A stretch of 64,000 nucleotides of DNA from positions 42,518 to 106,517 of the forward strand of contig CALUJY010000010.1 of assembly GCA_944321085.1 (NCBI GenBank), in the 5' to 3' direction. Every line of letters begins with the position of its first letter. Position 1 is the first letter of the stretch. The position numbers were made by a program, and so were the translations under genes. The notes beneath the pieces are model-generated. The model searched no databases and was not told the DNA's origin. It worked only from the letters and a program-made list of their open reading frames with translations. This document shows positions 33,420-42,521 of the stretch, piece by piece. The DNA is from an uncultured Barnesiella sp. GTDB taxonomy: Bacteria; Bacteroidota; Bacteroidia; Bacteroidales; Barnesiellaceae_A.

Positions 33420-36278
33420 ATGCGTTCTCTTCTCCGCACCATACGACTTACAATTATATCATTGCTCTTAGGAGGCTTCGCTGCAAATGCCCAATCGGAA
33501 AGTTTCCCGGTTCTTATAGGGCACCTGCTATACACCGACTATATCGAGGGCAACGACCAAGGGGGCATCGCCATGCTTGCACCCGAAAGCAGCGATACCA
33601 TCGGTATACTATTGCCTCCTGAGGCCACGTTATACACCTACAACTCCTTCTTTACCGACAATTATTTCGTTTGTCCATCTATCCGATACGACGAAAACGA
33701 CCGTTCGTATATCCTCTACGAATTTTTCGACACCAAGAATTGGCAAATCGTTCAGAATCTTCAACTAACCAATTCGCCCTATTACCTGCCTCACGCAGCT
33801 GTGTACCTTCCCGAAGAGAAAAATCTTTTCATGCTATGCTATATCGATGATTCGGAGTGCTACAACTGGGTGACCATCTCTACCCAAAGCTACCTCATCT
33901 CGCAACGAAAAAATTGCTCCGAAGGAGAAGAGTGCTTTGCCTTATGCCTATCGCCCGACGGTACTATATATGGATTCTCCCGCGATGCTTATTTGTGCCG
34001 CATCAATCGCAACAGCGGCGAGACAGAACGGCTGTTTAAGGTAACCCAAGCAGGGAGCCGGGAGCAAGCGGCCTATTACGACCCTACTCGTCACGCCATA
34101 TACCGCACGGTATCTATCAATGATAAATGCACTCTATACCGGTGCGACCTTATAGGCCAAAAAGAAGCAACTGTACGCTCGTACAACTCGGTCACTGCCA
34201 TCCATGCCCTCACCTTAGATTCACTCCGTAATGAATTGCGCATCCCGGCAGCCGTCACCGATTTAAGCGTAACATTCGACCATGAACTCGTCAATAGAGG
34301 CACTGTCCATTTTATAGCCCCGACAACCGACTTGCAGTCCCACTCACTGACTTCGCGTCTGCAAGCGATTATCTCCATAGACCAAACCGAGACGGACACC
34401 ATAGAGATACAAGCAGGAATGACATACGACATCACCCTTGTTTTCCCCGACGGCGAGCACATATTATCGTTGCAAACATATAACGAATACGGCAAAGGCG
34501 CCCTTAGCTATACCCGCACTTTCGCCGGATACGACTATCCATTGCCGATAGAGGAGATAGAGCTGACGACAATGTTTCCGACCGTCGACATCCGCTGGGA
34601 AAAACCGGGAAGCACACACGACGGCACATTAAATACCGATGCTTTGCGTTACCGGGTAACCCGCTATCCTGACGGAATAACTATCGCCGACACTCCACTG
34701 CGCGAAGCGACCGACACGCTACCGCAACAACCGGGCTCATACTACTACGGCATAACAGCATACATCCCATCATACGAAGCCGAAGAATCATTCTCGGAAC
34801 AAATATACTACGACTGCATCATAGAACCGCCCTACCGTGCGACTCAGTGGAATAAAGAAATGCTCAGTGCATTTACCATCGACGACACCAACGGCGACGG
34901 CTATACATGGCAACTCTTCACACTCACATCCGGCAAGACCGATGTATGTTACCGCTACCACACGGCAAACAAAGCCGACGACAGGCTTTACACACCGGCC
35001 ATACGGCTCAAACAAGACACTCTCTACCAAGCCCGGCTCTACCTCCATGCCGGTACCAAAGAGTATGCCGAAAATTTCTCGGCTTACATCACCTATGCTC
35101 CATGCGGTGAAATGGCAACACAACAAGCCTTGTACGACCGGTCGGTACAATCGGAAGAAAGCAGTTGCTATCAATTCTCATTCAGCGTACCTCACGACAG
35201 CCTCTATAACCTTTGCATCCATTGTAACAGCGAACCCAACCGCTATATGCTACATGTAGACAGCCTGTCGATTGCCGCTATCGGAGCCGCCTCCGTACCC
35301 GACAGCGTCGCAATATTTTCCTTATCGCAAGGATACCAAGACCGTAATATAGTATCTATCAGCTGTAAAGCGCCAACCTTAACAGCCGGAGGTGACACGC
35401 TGAGTTCGCTATCGGGAATAGAGATTTATCGTAACGACTCACTTATAAATACCATAGAATATCCCGAACCCAGGACAACCTATTGGTGCACCGACACAGT
35501 CTCGCATATCGACAACTATCGATACACCGCCATAGCCGTAAACAAAGCCGGTCGCGGCATACCGGCCTATCGCAATATTGTATTGGGGGTGTACGACATC
35601 CCGTACCGGCACGATTTTGCACAAGGTCTCGGCTACTGTACGGTCGTCGACAACAATCACGACGGCAACACATGGCATCTATATGCCGACCGTTTCATGG
35701 GGTGCCTGCGCTACATGTCGAGCGAAACCGAAGCCGCCGACGACTGGATTGTCACGCCTCCTCTGCTACTTACCGACACCATGCGCTACGAGGTACATTG
35801 CCGTTGCTGCGCCGGGCTGAGCCTATACCCCGAGTCGTTGCGTATCGCATTGGGTCGCACCCCGCAACCCGCTGATATGTCTTATACGATAAAAGTATTA
35901 GACCGGTTCAACTTTATCAACGACACCACCATCATCATGCCCTTCGACATCTCTGCCACAGCCCATTACTACATAGGCATACAAGCCCGCAGCGATGCCG
36001 ACAGCTATGCCATACTGCTGCGTGAGATAGCCGTACAAGAGTACGACCCGGCTGCCGTAACAGCGCCGCGAACCGAAGCTCCGGCAAGAATATGGGGAGG
36101 CAAAGGCTGCATGACGGCATACACCGACCGCGCAGTGCGCGCCAACATATACGACCTGACCGGCATATGCATCAAAGAGATGATGCTTCCCCCCGGCAAT
36201 ACCGAGTGGAAAATGCCGACAGGCATCTACATCGTACAAGTCGACGGCGCCTTCACTTTCAAGATAGTTGTTTTTTAA
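33420..36278 (+). CDS. Large secreted protein with fibronectin-like and jelly-roll-type domains and sorting-type C-terminus
   Basis: A 952-residue protein with a signal peptide ending near FAANAQ. The first 250 residues may form a propeller-like fold. From about 360 there are fibronectin type III-like stretches (YPLPIEEIELTTMFPTVDI, YYYGITAYIP). Two copies of a module follow, each with DxNGDGYTWQLF or DNNHDGNTWHLY and a later DRLYTPAIRL or DDWIVTPPLLL; this resembles the cleaved-adhesin or choice-of-anchor fold. The last 60 residues (ANIYDLTGICIKEM, PTGIYIVQVDG) look like the type IX sorting domain. Function unknown; probably a surface or secreted adhesin or protease-associated protein. Identification of modules is by eye. 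Confidence 0.75.
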   Translation: MRSLLRTIRLTIISLLLGGFAANAQSESFPVLIGHLLYTDYIEGNDQGGIAMLAPESSDTIGILLPPEATLYTYNSFFTDNYFVCPSIRYDENDRSYILYEFFDTKNWQIVQNLQLTNSPYYLPHAAVYLPEEKNLFMLCYIDDSECYNWVTISTQSYLISQRKNCSEGEECFALCLSPDGTIYGFSRDAYLCRINRNSGETERLFKVTQAGSREQAAYYDPTRHAIYRTVSINDKCTLYRCDLIGQKEATVRSYNSVTAIHALTLDSLRNELRIPAAVTDLSVTFDHELVNRGTVHFIAPTTDLQSHSLTSRLQAIISIDQTETDTIEIQAGMTYDITLVFPDGEHILSLQTYNEYGKGALSYTRTFAGYDYPLPIEEIELTTMFPTVDIRWEKPGSTHDGTLNTDALRYRVTRYPDGITIADTPLREATDTLPQQPGSYYYGITAYIPSYEAEESFSEQIYYDCIIEPPYRATQWNKEMLSAFTIDDTNGDGYTWQLFTLTSGKTDVCYRYHTANKADDRLYTPAIRLKQDTLYQARLYLHAGTKEYAENFSAYITYAPCGEMATQQALYDRSVQSEESSCYQFSFSVPHDSLYNLCIHCNSEPNRYMLHVDSLSIAAIGAASVPDSVAIFSLSQGYQDRNIVSISCKAPTLTAGGDTLSSLSGIEIYRNDSLINTIEYPEPRTTYWCTDTVSHIDNYRYTAIAVNKAGRGIPAYRNIVLGVYDIPYRHDFAQGLGYCTVVDNNHDGNTWHLYADRFMGCLRYMSSETEAADDWIVTPPLLLTDTMRYEVHCRCCAGLSLYPESLRIALGRTPQPADMSYTIKVLDRFNFINDTTIIMPFDISATAHYYIGIQARSDADSYAILLREIAVQEYDPAAVTAPRTEAPARIWGGKGCMTAYTDRAVRANIYDLTGICIKEMMLPPGNTEWKMPTGIYIVQVDGAFTFKIVVF

Positions 36279-36326
36279 CCGGTTAACCGGCAACAGCCGG
36301 CAAGAAACGCTACGACAGCCCTTCCC

Positions 36327-37466
36327 TTATCTGTCGCCGCCTTGCAACCGGCTCACAATGTCGTGCGCCGCACGCTCGGGCGCTCCGGGAGCACCCAATC
36401 GACGAGCTACTTCGGCATATCCCGACGCAATACGCGCACGCTCCACATCGTCGCAAAGCAACTTTTCAAGTTCATGACCTATGTTCTGCACCGTACAATG
36501 GTGTACCAACAATTCTTTCACCACCTCGGCATCGGCAATAAGATTGACAAGCGACACAAAACGCACTTTAAGCCAATGCTTGAAAAGCGTATAGGCAAAA
36601 TTTCCGCCGGGCATGGCATAACATACCACCTGCGGCACACGCAACAAAGCCGTTTCGAGAGTTGCCGTACCCGACGTTACCAACGCCGCACGGCTCTGCG
36701 CCAACAATCGATAGGTTGCACCGTAAACCACTCTTGCCTGCCGCCCTTGCAGATAACCTGCATACTCGTCGGGAGCAATACCGGGCGCACCGGCAACAAC
36801 ACATTGATAATCATCGAAACGCTCTGCGGCCTCTAACATCAAAGGCAGGTTGCGCCTTATCTCGGCTTTGCGGCTGCCGGCCAACAAGGCGATAACGGGC
36901 TTCGACGGCAGGTCGAAAGCTCGTATAAAGCCGTCGAAAGTTTCATCGGCATAAGGCCGCACGGCCAACTCGTCTACCGTTGGGTTACCCACATACTGCA
37001 CTTCGTAATGATGACGACGATAAAAGTCCACCTCAAACGGCAGAATAGAATATACGGTATCGACATAGCGGCGTATGGCCTTGATACGATACTCTTTCCA
37101 AGCCCACAATTTGGGTGATATATAGTAATAAACCGGTATCGACAAATGCTCTTTTACAAAACGCGCCACTTTAAGGTTGAAGCTCGGATAGTCTACCAAT
37201 ATCACAGCATGAGGCTGCCATGCGGTTATATCATCCTTACAGGTTTTCAGATTGTTCAAAATAGGACGAAGATGCGTAATCACCTCGGTAAAACCCATAT
37301 ATGCCATTTCACGATAGTGCCGTACGCACACACCGCCCACCGACGCCATCAGGTCGCCGCCATAGAAACGGAACTCGGCAGCCTTGTCTTCCTTTGCTAT
37401 GGCTGCCATCAGACGCGAAGCATGTAAATCACCCGACGCTTCACCGGCAACTAAATAGTACTTCAT
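36327..37466 (-). CDS. lpxB: Lipid-A-disaccharide synthase
   Basis: A 379-residue GT19 enzyme joining UDP-2,3-diacylglucosamine and lipid X to make the lipid A disaccharide at the inner membrane. Landmarks are YLVAGEASGDLHASRLM at the N-terminus, YYISPKLWAWKEYR near residue 119, LLAGSRKAEIRRNLP near 195 and SGTATLETALLRVPQVVCY near 264. Its promoter box overlaps that of the divergent lipoprotein gene. It is convergent with the large secreted-protein gene at its 3' end. Confidence 0.95.
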   Translation of the reverse strand: MKYYLVAGEASGDLHASRLMAAIAKEDKAAEFRFYGGDLMASVGGVCVRHYREMAYMGFTEVITHLRPILNNLKTCKDDITAWQPHAVILVDYPSFNLKVARFVKEHLSIPVYYYISPKLWAWKEYRIKAIRRYVDTVYSILPFEVDFYRRHHYEVQYVGNPTVDELAVRPYADETFDGFIRAFDLPSKPVIALLAGSRKAEIRRNLPLMLEAAERFDDYQCVVAGAPGIAPDEYAGYLQGRQARVVYGATYRLLAQSRAALVTSGTATLETALLRVPQVVCYAMPGGNFAYTLFKHWLKVRFVSLVNLIADAEVVKELLVHHCTVQNIGHELEKLLCDDVERARIASGYAEVARRLGAPGAPERAAHDIVSRLQGGDR

Positions 37467-37488
37467 AACCTTATACGCTTTGACGTAA

Positions 37489-37505
37489 CAAAGATACTAT
37501 CTTTG
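37489..37505. promoter_or_regulatory. Overlapping divergent promoters (palindromic -7 boxes) for lpxB and lipoprotein gene
   Basis: The sequence CAAAGATACTATCTTTG is a perfect 17-bp palindrome. It reads TATCTTTG leftward (37489-37496) for lpxB and TATCTTTG rightward (37498-37505) for the gene at 37577. The -33 regions of each must lie on the other side, so polymerase could occupy only one at a time. Confidence 0.7.
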
Positions 37506-37576
37506 CCGGAAAAACAATGCCGCGAAAGCAGCCGCAAGAGGTGCAATAAAAAAGAAAACCGCACGTTATATTACAA

Positions 37577-38986
37577 ATGAAAGGTCACGCAATCATATTA
37601 TGTATATTGATAGCAGGCATCGTAAGTTGCTTTACGGCCTGCATCGACGACGGGTTTACAACCTCGCCGAGCGATATTCTCACATTCTCTACCGATACCA
37701 TCAATTTCGACACGATATTCACCGAGCAAGGCACGGCGACCCGTACGCTGAAAGTATATAACCGAAGTGACAAATCGCTGAACATCAGCTCTATCAATCT
37801 AGCGAAAGGGAGTAGCTCAGGATTTGTCGTCAACGTAGATGGTCTGTCGGGTACGACCTTCAATAATACCGAGATAAGGGGACAAGACAGCCTCTATATC
37901 TTCATCATCGCCAACGTCGCCGCCACAGGTAACGCCTTACCCGTAGAAAACCGCGACTCGCTCATCTTCGTCACCAACGGCGTACGACAGGAAGTAAAAT
38001 TGCTGGCGCAAACCCAAGATGCCAAACGATTACGCGGCATAACCATCAACAGCGACTCGCTCCTCACGGCCGAGAAACCTTTTATCATATACGACTCGTT
38101 GGTAGTCGCACCGGGGGTTACACTCACGATAGAACCGGGAGCTACGCTCTACTTCAACAGCAATGCGTTTTTGTCTGTCCGCGGCCGGTTGCTGGCCGAA
38201 GGCTCTCGCGACCGCCTCATCACCTTACGAGGCGACCGTCTCGACAAAATGTTCGACAACCTCCCATACAACAATCTGGCAGGGCAGTGGGGCGGCGTGC
38301 GCTTCTTCGATGGCAGTTTCGACAACCGCTTGACACACGTCATGTTACGAGGCACTACATGGGGCATCTTATGCGACTCGACCGACACAAGCCGTACTAC
38401 CCTCTCCATCCATAACAGCATTATCCACAACGCCACAAAAGATCTGATCACGGCACAGTGCAACCGGGTGCAGATAACCAACAGCGAGCTCTCCGACGCC
38501 GGCCATTCGGTCATTGTCATCAACGGCGGCACAGCCGAGTTTACCCACTGTACCATCGTCAACTATTACTTCTACGACATCATAACGGGAGCAACCATAC
38601 AGATACCGTCTATTGAGGAGGCCAAGGCCAAAGGCATATCGGCCACATTCAACAACTGCCTGATAGCCGGCAATGCCACTCCCATATCGGAGAGAGACCT
38701 CACAGGTACACAAATATATTTCAACAGTTGCATGCTCAACGTCGATGGTTCTGACGACAACAACTTCATCAACACTTATTGGGGAGGTAAACCGCATTTC
38801 ATGCAAATCGACCGCGAGAACTATCTCTACGACTACCGCATAGGTTCTGCCGAATCGTCGGCCATAGGTTGGGGCGACCCCGGTTATGCTACGCCGCCAT
38901 TAGATTACGACATGTATGGCGTAAGCCGCTCGGAGCATGTCGATGTAGGAGCATACCAATTTGTAGCTAACGAAGAAAACGAATAA
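37577..38986 (+). CDS. Beta-helix lipoprotein of unknown function
   Basis: A 469-residue protein with a lipoprotein signal (lipobox FTAC, Cys near residue 22). Residues 30-130 look like an Ig-like immunoglobulin domain (LTFSTDTINFDTIFTEQGTATRTLKVYN), similar to DUF1573-type repeats. From about 165 the sequence repeats short strand units (LTIEPGATLYFNSNAFLSVRGRLLAEG, NSIIHNATKDLITAQCNRVQITNSELSDAG) typical of a right-handed parallel beta-helix. Related Bacteroides proteins are annotated only as hypothetical. It would be anchored in the outer membrane. A DUF695 gene follows 6 bases later. Role unknown. Confidence 0.75.
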   Translation: MKGHAIILCILIAGIVSCFTACIDDGFTTSPSDILTFSTDTINFDTIFTEQGTATRTLKVYNRSDKSLNISSINLAKGSSSGFVVNVDGLSGTTFNNTEIRGQDSLYIFIIANVAATGNALPVENRDSLIFVTNGVRQEVKLLAQTQDAKRLRGITINSDSLLTAEKPFIIYDSLVVAPGVTLTIEPGATLYFNSNAFLSVRGRLLAEGSRDRLITLRGDRLDKMFDNLPYNNLAGQWGGVRFFDGSFDNRLTHVMLRGTTWGILCDSTDTSRTTLSIHNSIIHNATKDLITAQCNRVQITNSELSDAGHSVIVINGGTAEFTHCTIVNYYFYDIITGATIQIPSIEEAKAKGISATFNNCLIAGNATPISERDLTGTQIYFNSCMLNVDGSDDNNFINTYWGGKPHFMQIDRENYLYDYRIGSAESSAIGWGDPGYATPPLDYDMYGVSRSEHVDVGAYQFVANEENE

Positions 38987-38992
38987 ACTGCA

Positions 38993-39430
38993 ATGCAAAT
39001 ATCGAACGAATGGTTTGCAGGTGTCGTAGAGACCGATAGCGGCAAGGTGATAGAACGCTGCCGCCTCTACTTGGATAAAGTCCGTTTGTCGGAAAAATTC
39101 GGCGAACGGGTCGAGATGCAATGGCTGTTGCACGGCGACTCCCAAGGAATGCCCACCGATACCGAGGCCGAAGTAATAGACCGTTTCATGGAGCTGGCCT
39201 GCGATGCTCTCGAAAAGAGCGAGACAGCCGTACTGACCGCCATATATACGGGAGCCAAACAGGTGAGGTACCTGTTCTACGCCACCACGGCGCAAGCTCT
39301 TGCCAACCGGCTGCAACCATTGCTGAATGTGTCACAATCGCTCCCGCTGCGTATGGGAGCTGTCGAAGACCCCGAGTGGAAAGAGTATATCGAGACAATA
39401 GCCCGACATGCCATCAACCGGGGAGAATAA
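38993..39430 (+). CDS. DUF695-family protein
   Basis: A 145-residue cytoplasmic-looking protein. The pattern with an N-terminal WFAGVVETDSGKVI strand, AVLTAIYTGAKQVRYLFYATT and terminal DPEWKEYIETIA fits DUF695 proteins. Some DUF695 proteins pair with other small domains of unknown role. Its start is 6 bases after the beta-helix lipoprotein gene, so they share a transcript, though a link between them is not obvious. Function unknown. Confidence 0.75.
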   Translation: MQISNEWFAGVVETDSGKVIERCRLYLDKVRLSEKFGERVEMQWLLHGDSQGMPTDTEAEVIDRFMELACDALEKSETAVLTAIYTGAKQVRYLFYATTAQALANRLQPLLNVSQSLPLRMGAVEDPEWKEYIETIARHAINRGE

Positions 39431-39485
39431 AAAACAAAATATCACAGATTACTCCTCTCGACAGGCCGCCGAAACAATAAAATCG

Positions 39486-39493
39486 TATCTTTG
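39486..39493 (+). promoter_or_regulatory. -7 box (TATCTTTG) for thyA-folA
   Basis: TATCTTTG lies 63 bases upstream of the thyA start codon at 39556. Confidence 0.65.
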
Positions 39494-39555
39494 TACCCAA
39501 GCGGCCACACACTTCATGACACTACCGTCCTAATACTAACCGATACACCAGAACG

Positions 39556-40350
39556 ATGAAACAATACCTCGACCTCTTACGCCATGTCCTCGACAACGGC
39601 ATTCGCAAAAACGATAGGACAGGAACCGGAACTATCAGTACTTTCGGATATCAAATGCGCTTCAATCTCGAAGAGGGATTTCCGCTATTGACAACCAAGA
39701 AACTGCACACCAAGTCTATCATCTACGAATTGCTGTGGTTCTTGGCAGGCGATACCAACGTAAAATATCTGCAAGAAAACGGCGTACGTATCTGGAACGA
39801 ATGGGCTGATGCCAACGGAGACCTCGGCCATATTTACGGGTATCAATGGCGCTCGTGGCCTGACTATAACGGCGGTCACATAGACCAAATACAAGAGGTG
39901 GTAGACACTTTGCGAAATAACCCCGACTCGCGCCGCATCATTGTAAGCGCATGGAATGTCGCCGACCTGCCCGCCATGAATCTGCCTCCGTGCCACACGT
40001 TATTCCAATTCTATGTCGCCGACGGCCGGTTAAGTCTGCAACTCTACCAACGCAGCGCCGACATCTTCTTAGGCGTCCCCTTCAACATCGCCTCCTACGC
40101 CCTCTTGTTGCAAATGATGGCGCAAGTGACGGGTCTGAAAGCCGGCGACTTTGTACACACCTTGGGCGACGCCCACATATACACCAATCACATCGAGCAA
40201 GTAAAACTACAACTTACCCGTGAACCACGGCCGTTGCCCCGTATGGAACTCAATCCGGCCGTCGCCTCCATCTTCGACTTCCGATACGAAGATTTCACAC
40301 TCACCGGTTACGACCCTCATCCCCACATCAAAGGTGTCGTTTCGGTATAA
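39556..40350 (+). CDS. thyA: Thymidylate synthase
   Basis: A 264-residue ThyA, the same length as the E. coli enzyme; it methylates dUMP to dTMP using methylenetetrahydrofolate. Seen are [19 protein letters not shown] at the N-terminus, the catalytic Cys in [12 protein letters not shown] near residue 146, [14 protein letters not shown], and [20 protein letters not shown]. The dihydrofolate reductase gene starts 12 bases downstream, restoring the folate that ThyA oxidises. Both belong to one short operon. Confidence 0.97.
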   Translation: MKQYLDLLRHVLDNGIRKNDRTGTGTISTFGYQMRFNLEEGFPLLTTKKLHTKSIIYELLWFLAGDTNVKYLQENGVRIWNEWADANGDLGHIYGYQWRSWPDYNGGHIDQIQEVVDTLRNNPDSRRIIVSAWNVADLPAMNLPPCHTLFQFYVADGRLSLQLYQRSADIFLGVPFNIASYALLLQMMAQVTGLKAGDFVHTLGDAHIYTNHIEQVKLQLTREPRPLPRMELNPAVASIFDFRYEDFTLTGYDPHPHIKGVVSV

Positions 40351-40362
40351 AACAGCTACGCC

Positions 40363-40857
40363 ATGCCCATCATTTCACTGATAGCTGCCATAGCCGCCGA
40401 TGGCGGTATAGGCAAAGGACAACAGCTTTTGTGCCACTTGCCCAATGACTTGAAGCATTTCAAGGCTCTCACGATGGGACACACCATCGTGATGGGACGC
40501 AACACCTACGAGTCGCTTCCCAAAGGAGCTCTACCGGGACGTACCAACGTAGTGGTCACGCACAACCCTGCGGCTCGCTGGGAAAACGTCCGCACGGAAA
40601 CCAACATCGAAAATGCTCTCTCTTCGGCCGAAGAGGAAGAAGAAATTTTCATCATAGGCGGCGCTACCCTCTACGAACAAACCATAGCTCGTGCCGACAG
40701 GCTGTATATCACACACATATACCATACCTTCCCCGAAGCCGACAGATTTTTCCCTGCCATCGACACCCGCGTATGGCAAGAGACTGCCCGCGAAGAGATG
40801 AATGCCGACGAACGCCACCCTTACCGATACGCGTTCGTCACCTACGAACGAAAATAA
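40363..40857 (+). CDS. folA: Dihydrofolate reductase
   Basis: A 164-residue DHFR that reduces dihydrofolate with NADPH. The fold landmarks are ISLIAAIAADGGIGKGQQLLCHLPNDLKHFK at the N-terminus (the Asp in LPNDLKHFK is the active-site acid), TIVMGRNTYESLP, LPGRTNVVVTH and FIIGGATLYEQTI. The C-terminus YRYAFVTYERK fits bacterial DHFR. It is coupled to thyA. This is the trimethoprim target; no unusual resistance features were noted. Confidence 0.96.
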   Translation: MPIISLIAAIAADGGIGKGQQLLCHLPNDLKHFKALTMGHTIVMGRNTYESLPKGALPGRTNVVVTHNPAARWENVRTETNIENALSSAEEEEEIFIIGGATLYEQTIARADRLYITHIYHTFPEADRFFPAIDTRVWQETAREEMNADERHPYRYAFVTYERK

Positions 40858-40908
40858 CGCTTACAAGCATCGTCGCGACCCTAAATTTAGCTGCAAACGA
40901 TGCAAAAA

Positions 40909-40943
40909 CAAACACGTTTTCTCTTCGGAGGAGAAAACGTGCC
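40909..40943. terminator. Hairpin downstream of folA
   Basis: Perfect arms CACGTTTTCTC and GAGAAAACGTG around a 7-nt loop. It lies about 55 bases after the folA stop. The T-rich tail is on the minus-strand side, so it may also stop leftward transcription. Confidence 0.55.
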
Positions 40944-41080
40944 GCTTAAAACTGTAACACGATTGTAACATTTCTATTAAAAACCGTAATAAAAACATCC
41001 GATAAAAAATAGAAACGATTAAACAATGTTAAACAACAGTTTTTTATAGCTACTTCTATTGCAGATAAAAAATTCGGTTG

Positions 41081-41088
41081 TATATTTG
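41081..41088 (+). promoter_or_regulatory. Orphan promoter -7 box (TATATTTG)
   Basis: TATATTTG lies in the folA-transferase gap with TTGC about 20 bases upstream (41058-41062). No gene starts downstream on the plus strand, only the candidate small RNA. Confidence 0.6.
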
Positions 41089-41094
41089 CATTGT

Positions 41095-41159
41095 GTTTTT
41101 CATGGTATTAGAATTAAGGTTAACGAAGATTGGTTGTCGTGATGACAATCAATTTTTTT
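41095..41159 (+). ncRNA. Candidate small RNA of about 65 nt with its own promoter and terminator
   Basis: The -7 box at 41081-41088 predicts transcription from about 41095. The transcript would contain TTTTTCATGGTATTAGAATT and GGTTAACGAAGATT and end with a stem (41129-41138 with 41144-41153, one G-U pair, 5-nt loop) plus six T bases (41154-41159). No credible ORF lies between. The sequence resembles a short leader-like motif I recall recurring in Bacteroides intergenic regions, but I cannot name the family or confirm it. The neighbour downstream is on the other strand, so this is not an mRNA leader. Confidence 0.5.
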
Positions 41160-41231
41160 ATGTCCATACCTCACCTATGACACAAGCCTGTCTCTCTGCA
41201 AGAAGATAGACTACCCGCAAAGAAAATCCGT

Positions 41232-41255
41232 TTACAATCTTATTTACAATCTTAT
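41232..41255. repeat. Tandem 12-bp repeat overlapping the transferase stop
   Basis: TTACAATCTTAT occurs twice in a row. The second copy covers the transferase stop codon (41252-41254), so the duplication is at the 3' end of that gene. Confidence 0.85.
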
Positions 41256-41878
41256 GCCGGCTCTTGTGCGTATGCCAAAACATACTCGTCGCACAAAGAA
41301 TACCACACTGTTACGGTATGAAGCGCCGCGCCGCTAATGCGTGCCGTGAGACTGCCGTGCGGCCTGTGAACGACGGGCGACAATGTAATGGCATGGGAGA
41401 AATCGGCCGCTTCGGCCGGAAAGAGCTTATAGGCCACCTCTTTGGCTGCCCAACATATATGTGCAGCCTCATCGTGTGCCTCGACAGGAAGTGCCTCCAA
41501 CTCGGCCGGCTGCAAGAATCGGGCTGCTGCCCGGGGCGCCTTTGCTCCTATCATCTCTACATCTACCCCCACACGACAACACGACGAGAATGCAACAGCT
41601 ACATATCGTGCCGTATGCGATACCGAAATATACCCGCAGTCGGTATATGGGCTACCATCGGCATGGTGGGAAAGCGCTACATCACGGCCATAGTAATGCC
41701 GCATGACAAGGTGTGTCGCCAATATTTCGCGTCGACGCTTGTCGGTGACCGCCTCCCTGTAACGCGACGGCAACGCAGCATCGCCCCACAACGCAAGCAG
41801 GTCGGCAACATCTTCCGTCAACTGCCACAAAACAACGTGCATGTGCGGAAAAGGCGATAATGTAACATGATGGGGCAT
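41252..41878 (-). CDS. 4'-phosphopantetheinyl transferase (Sfp type)
   Basis: A 208-residue enzyme that attaches the phosphopantetheine arm of CoA to carrier proteins. The metal- and CoA-binding motif GVDVEMIG lies near residue 108 and WAAKEVAYKLFP near residue 147, both signatures of Sfp/AcpT transferases; YISVSHTARYVAVAFS is the upstream motif. It is the third gene after gldE and gldD, 17 bases from gldD, an arrangement seen in other Bacteroidetes. Its carrier-protein substrate is not in the window. Confidence 0.92.
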   Translation of the reverse strand: MPHHVTLSPFPHMHVVLWQLTEDVADLLALWGDAALPSRYREAVTDKRRREILATHLVMRHYYGRDVALSHHADGSPYTDCGYISVSHTARYVAVAFSSCCRVGVDVEMIGAKAPRAAARFLQPAELEALPVEAHDEAAHICWAAKEVAYKLFPAEAADFSHAITLSPVVHRPHGSLTARISGAALHTVTVWYSLCDEYVLAYAQEPA

Positions 41879-41895
41879 AGACAGACTTATTTTTA

Positions 41896-42513
41896 CTACT
41901 TCACCGGGGTGATACTCTCTATCATACGGGCTATATCGGCCTCTAAATACTCCAACGTGGGCTCAACACTGTCGTACCTGAGCGGCGACACATCATAATA
42001 CAATGCCCCGCGCAACAGAAAGCGGGCACTGTCGGTCGCCACAAATTGCAGCGGCGTAGCACTGCCTGCCGACAAACGGTAGAGAATGGCATACAACGGA
42101 CGACGAACATCTTCATACTCTACGGCCGTAACCGAGGATGTACCCACGCTCTGCCTATACACCAAATCGCGGTTTTCGGCCAACAGCGACGCCAACTCAT
42201 CCCTGTCGGTCGCCGGAATATAACTCAAATATATCGTCGCCCTGTAACGCGGATACACGATATTGCGCCACACAGAACCTTCTGCCGCATCATGCGGCAC
42301 AATGCTGCACGACGAATCGTTTACCTGCAACAAAATGCCCCCCAACGTATCGGTACGCCACACATCGGGATAGGCGTCTATTCTGAAATAGCCATCGGGA
42401 CGCGGTACCGACGACCCGCTACACGCCGAGAGTAATACTATCACACTCAGTAAACAGGCTACATATATGCCTATAAAAAGCCTCTGGGAGTGCTTCTGAT
42501 ACTTCAATGCCAT
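41896..42513 (-). CDS. gldD: Gliding motility lipoprotein GldD homologue
   Basis: A 205-residue lipoprotein with lipobox LLSAC near residue 30. After it comes the family motif PRPDGYFRIDAYPD, and the rest (SSCSIVPH, WRNIVYPRYRATIYLSYIP, GTSSVTAVEYEDVRRPLYAILYRLSG-like end) matches GldD. In Flavobacterium GldD is needed for gliding and type IX secretion. Many non-gliding Bacteroidales keep it for unknown reasons. It lies 8 bases after gldE. Identification rests on sequence and synteny. Confidence 0.88.
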   Translation of the reverse strand: MALKYQKHSQRLFIGIYVACLLSVIVLLSACSGSSVPRPDGYFRIDAYPDVWRTDTLGGILLQVNDSSCSIVPHDAAEGSVWRNIVYPRYRATIYLSYIPATDRDELASLLAENRDLVYRQSVGTSSVTAVEYEDVRRPLYAILYRLSAGSATPLQFVATDSARFLLRGALYYDVSPLRYDSVEPTLEYLEADIARMIESITPVK

Positions 42514-42521
42514 CGTTCAAA

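Larger units (their letters stand above)
40858..41251. other. Intergenic region after folA with a hairpin and a candidate small RNA
   Basis: 394 bases. A perfect 11-bp stem (40913-40923 with 40931-40941) lies just after folA, with its T-run on the minus strand. An AT-rich stretch leads to the promoter box at 41081 and the candidate RNA ending near 41159. A tandem 12-base repeat (41232-41255) overlaps the end of the transferase gene. No coding frame is credible. Confidence 0.6.
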
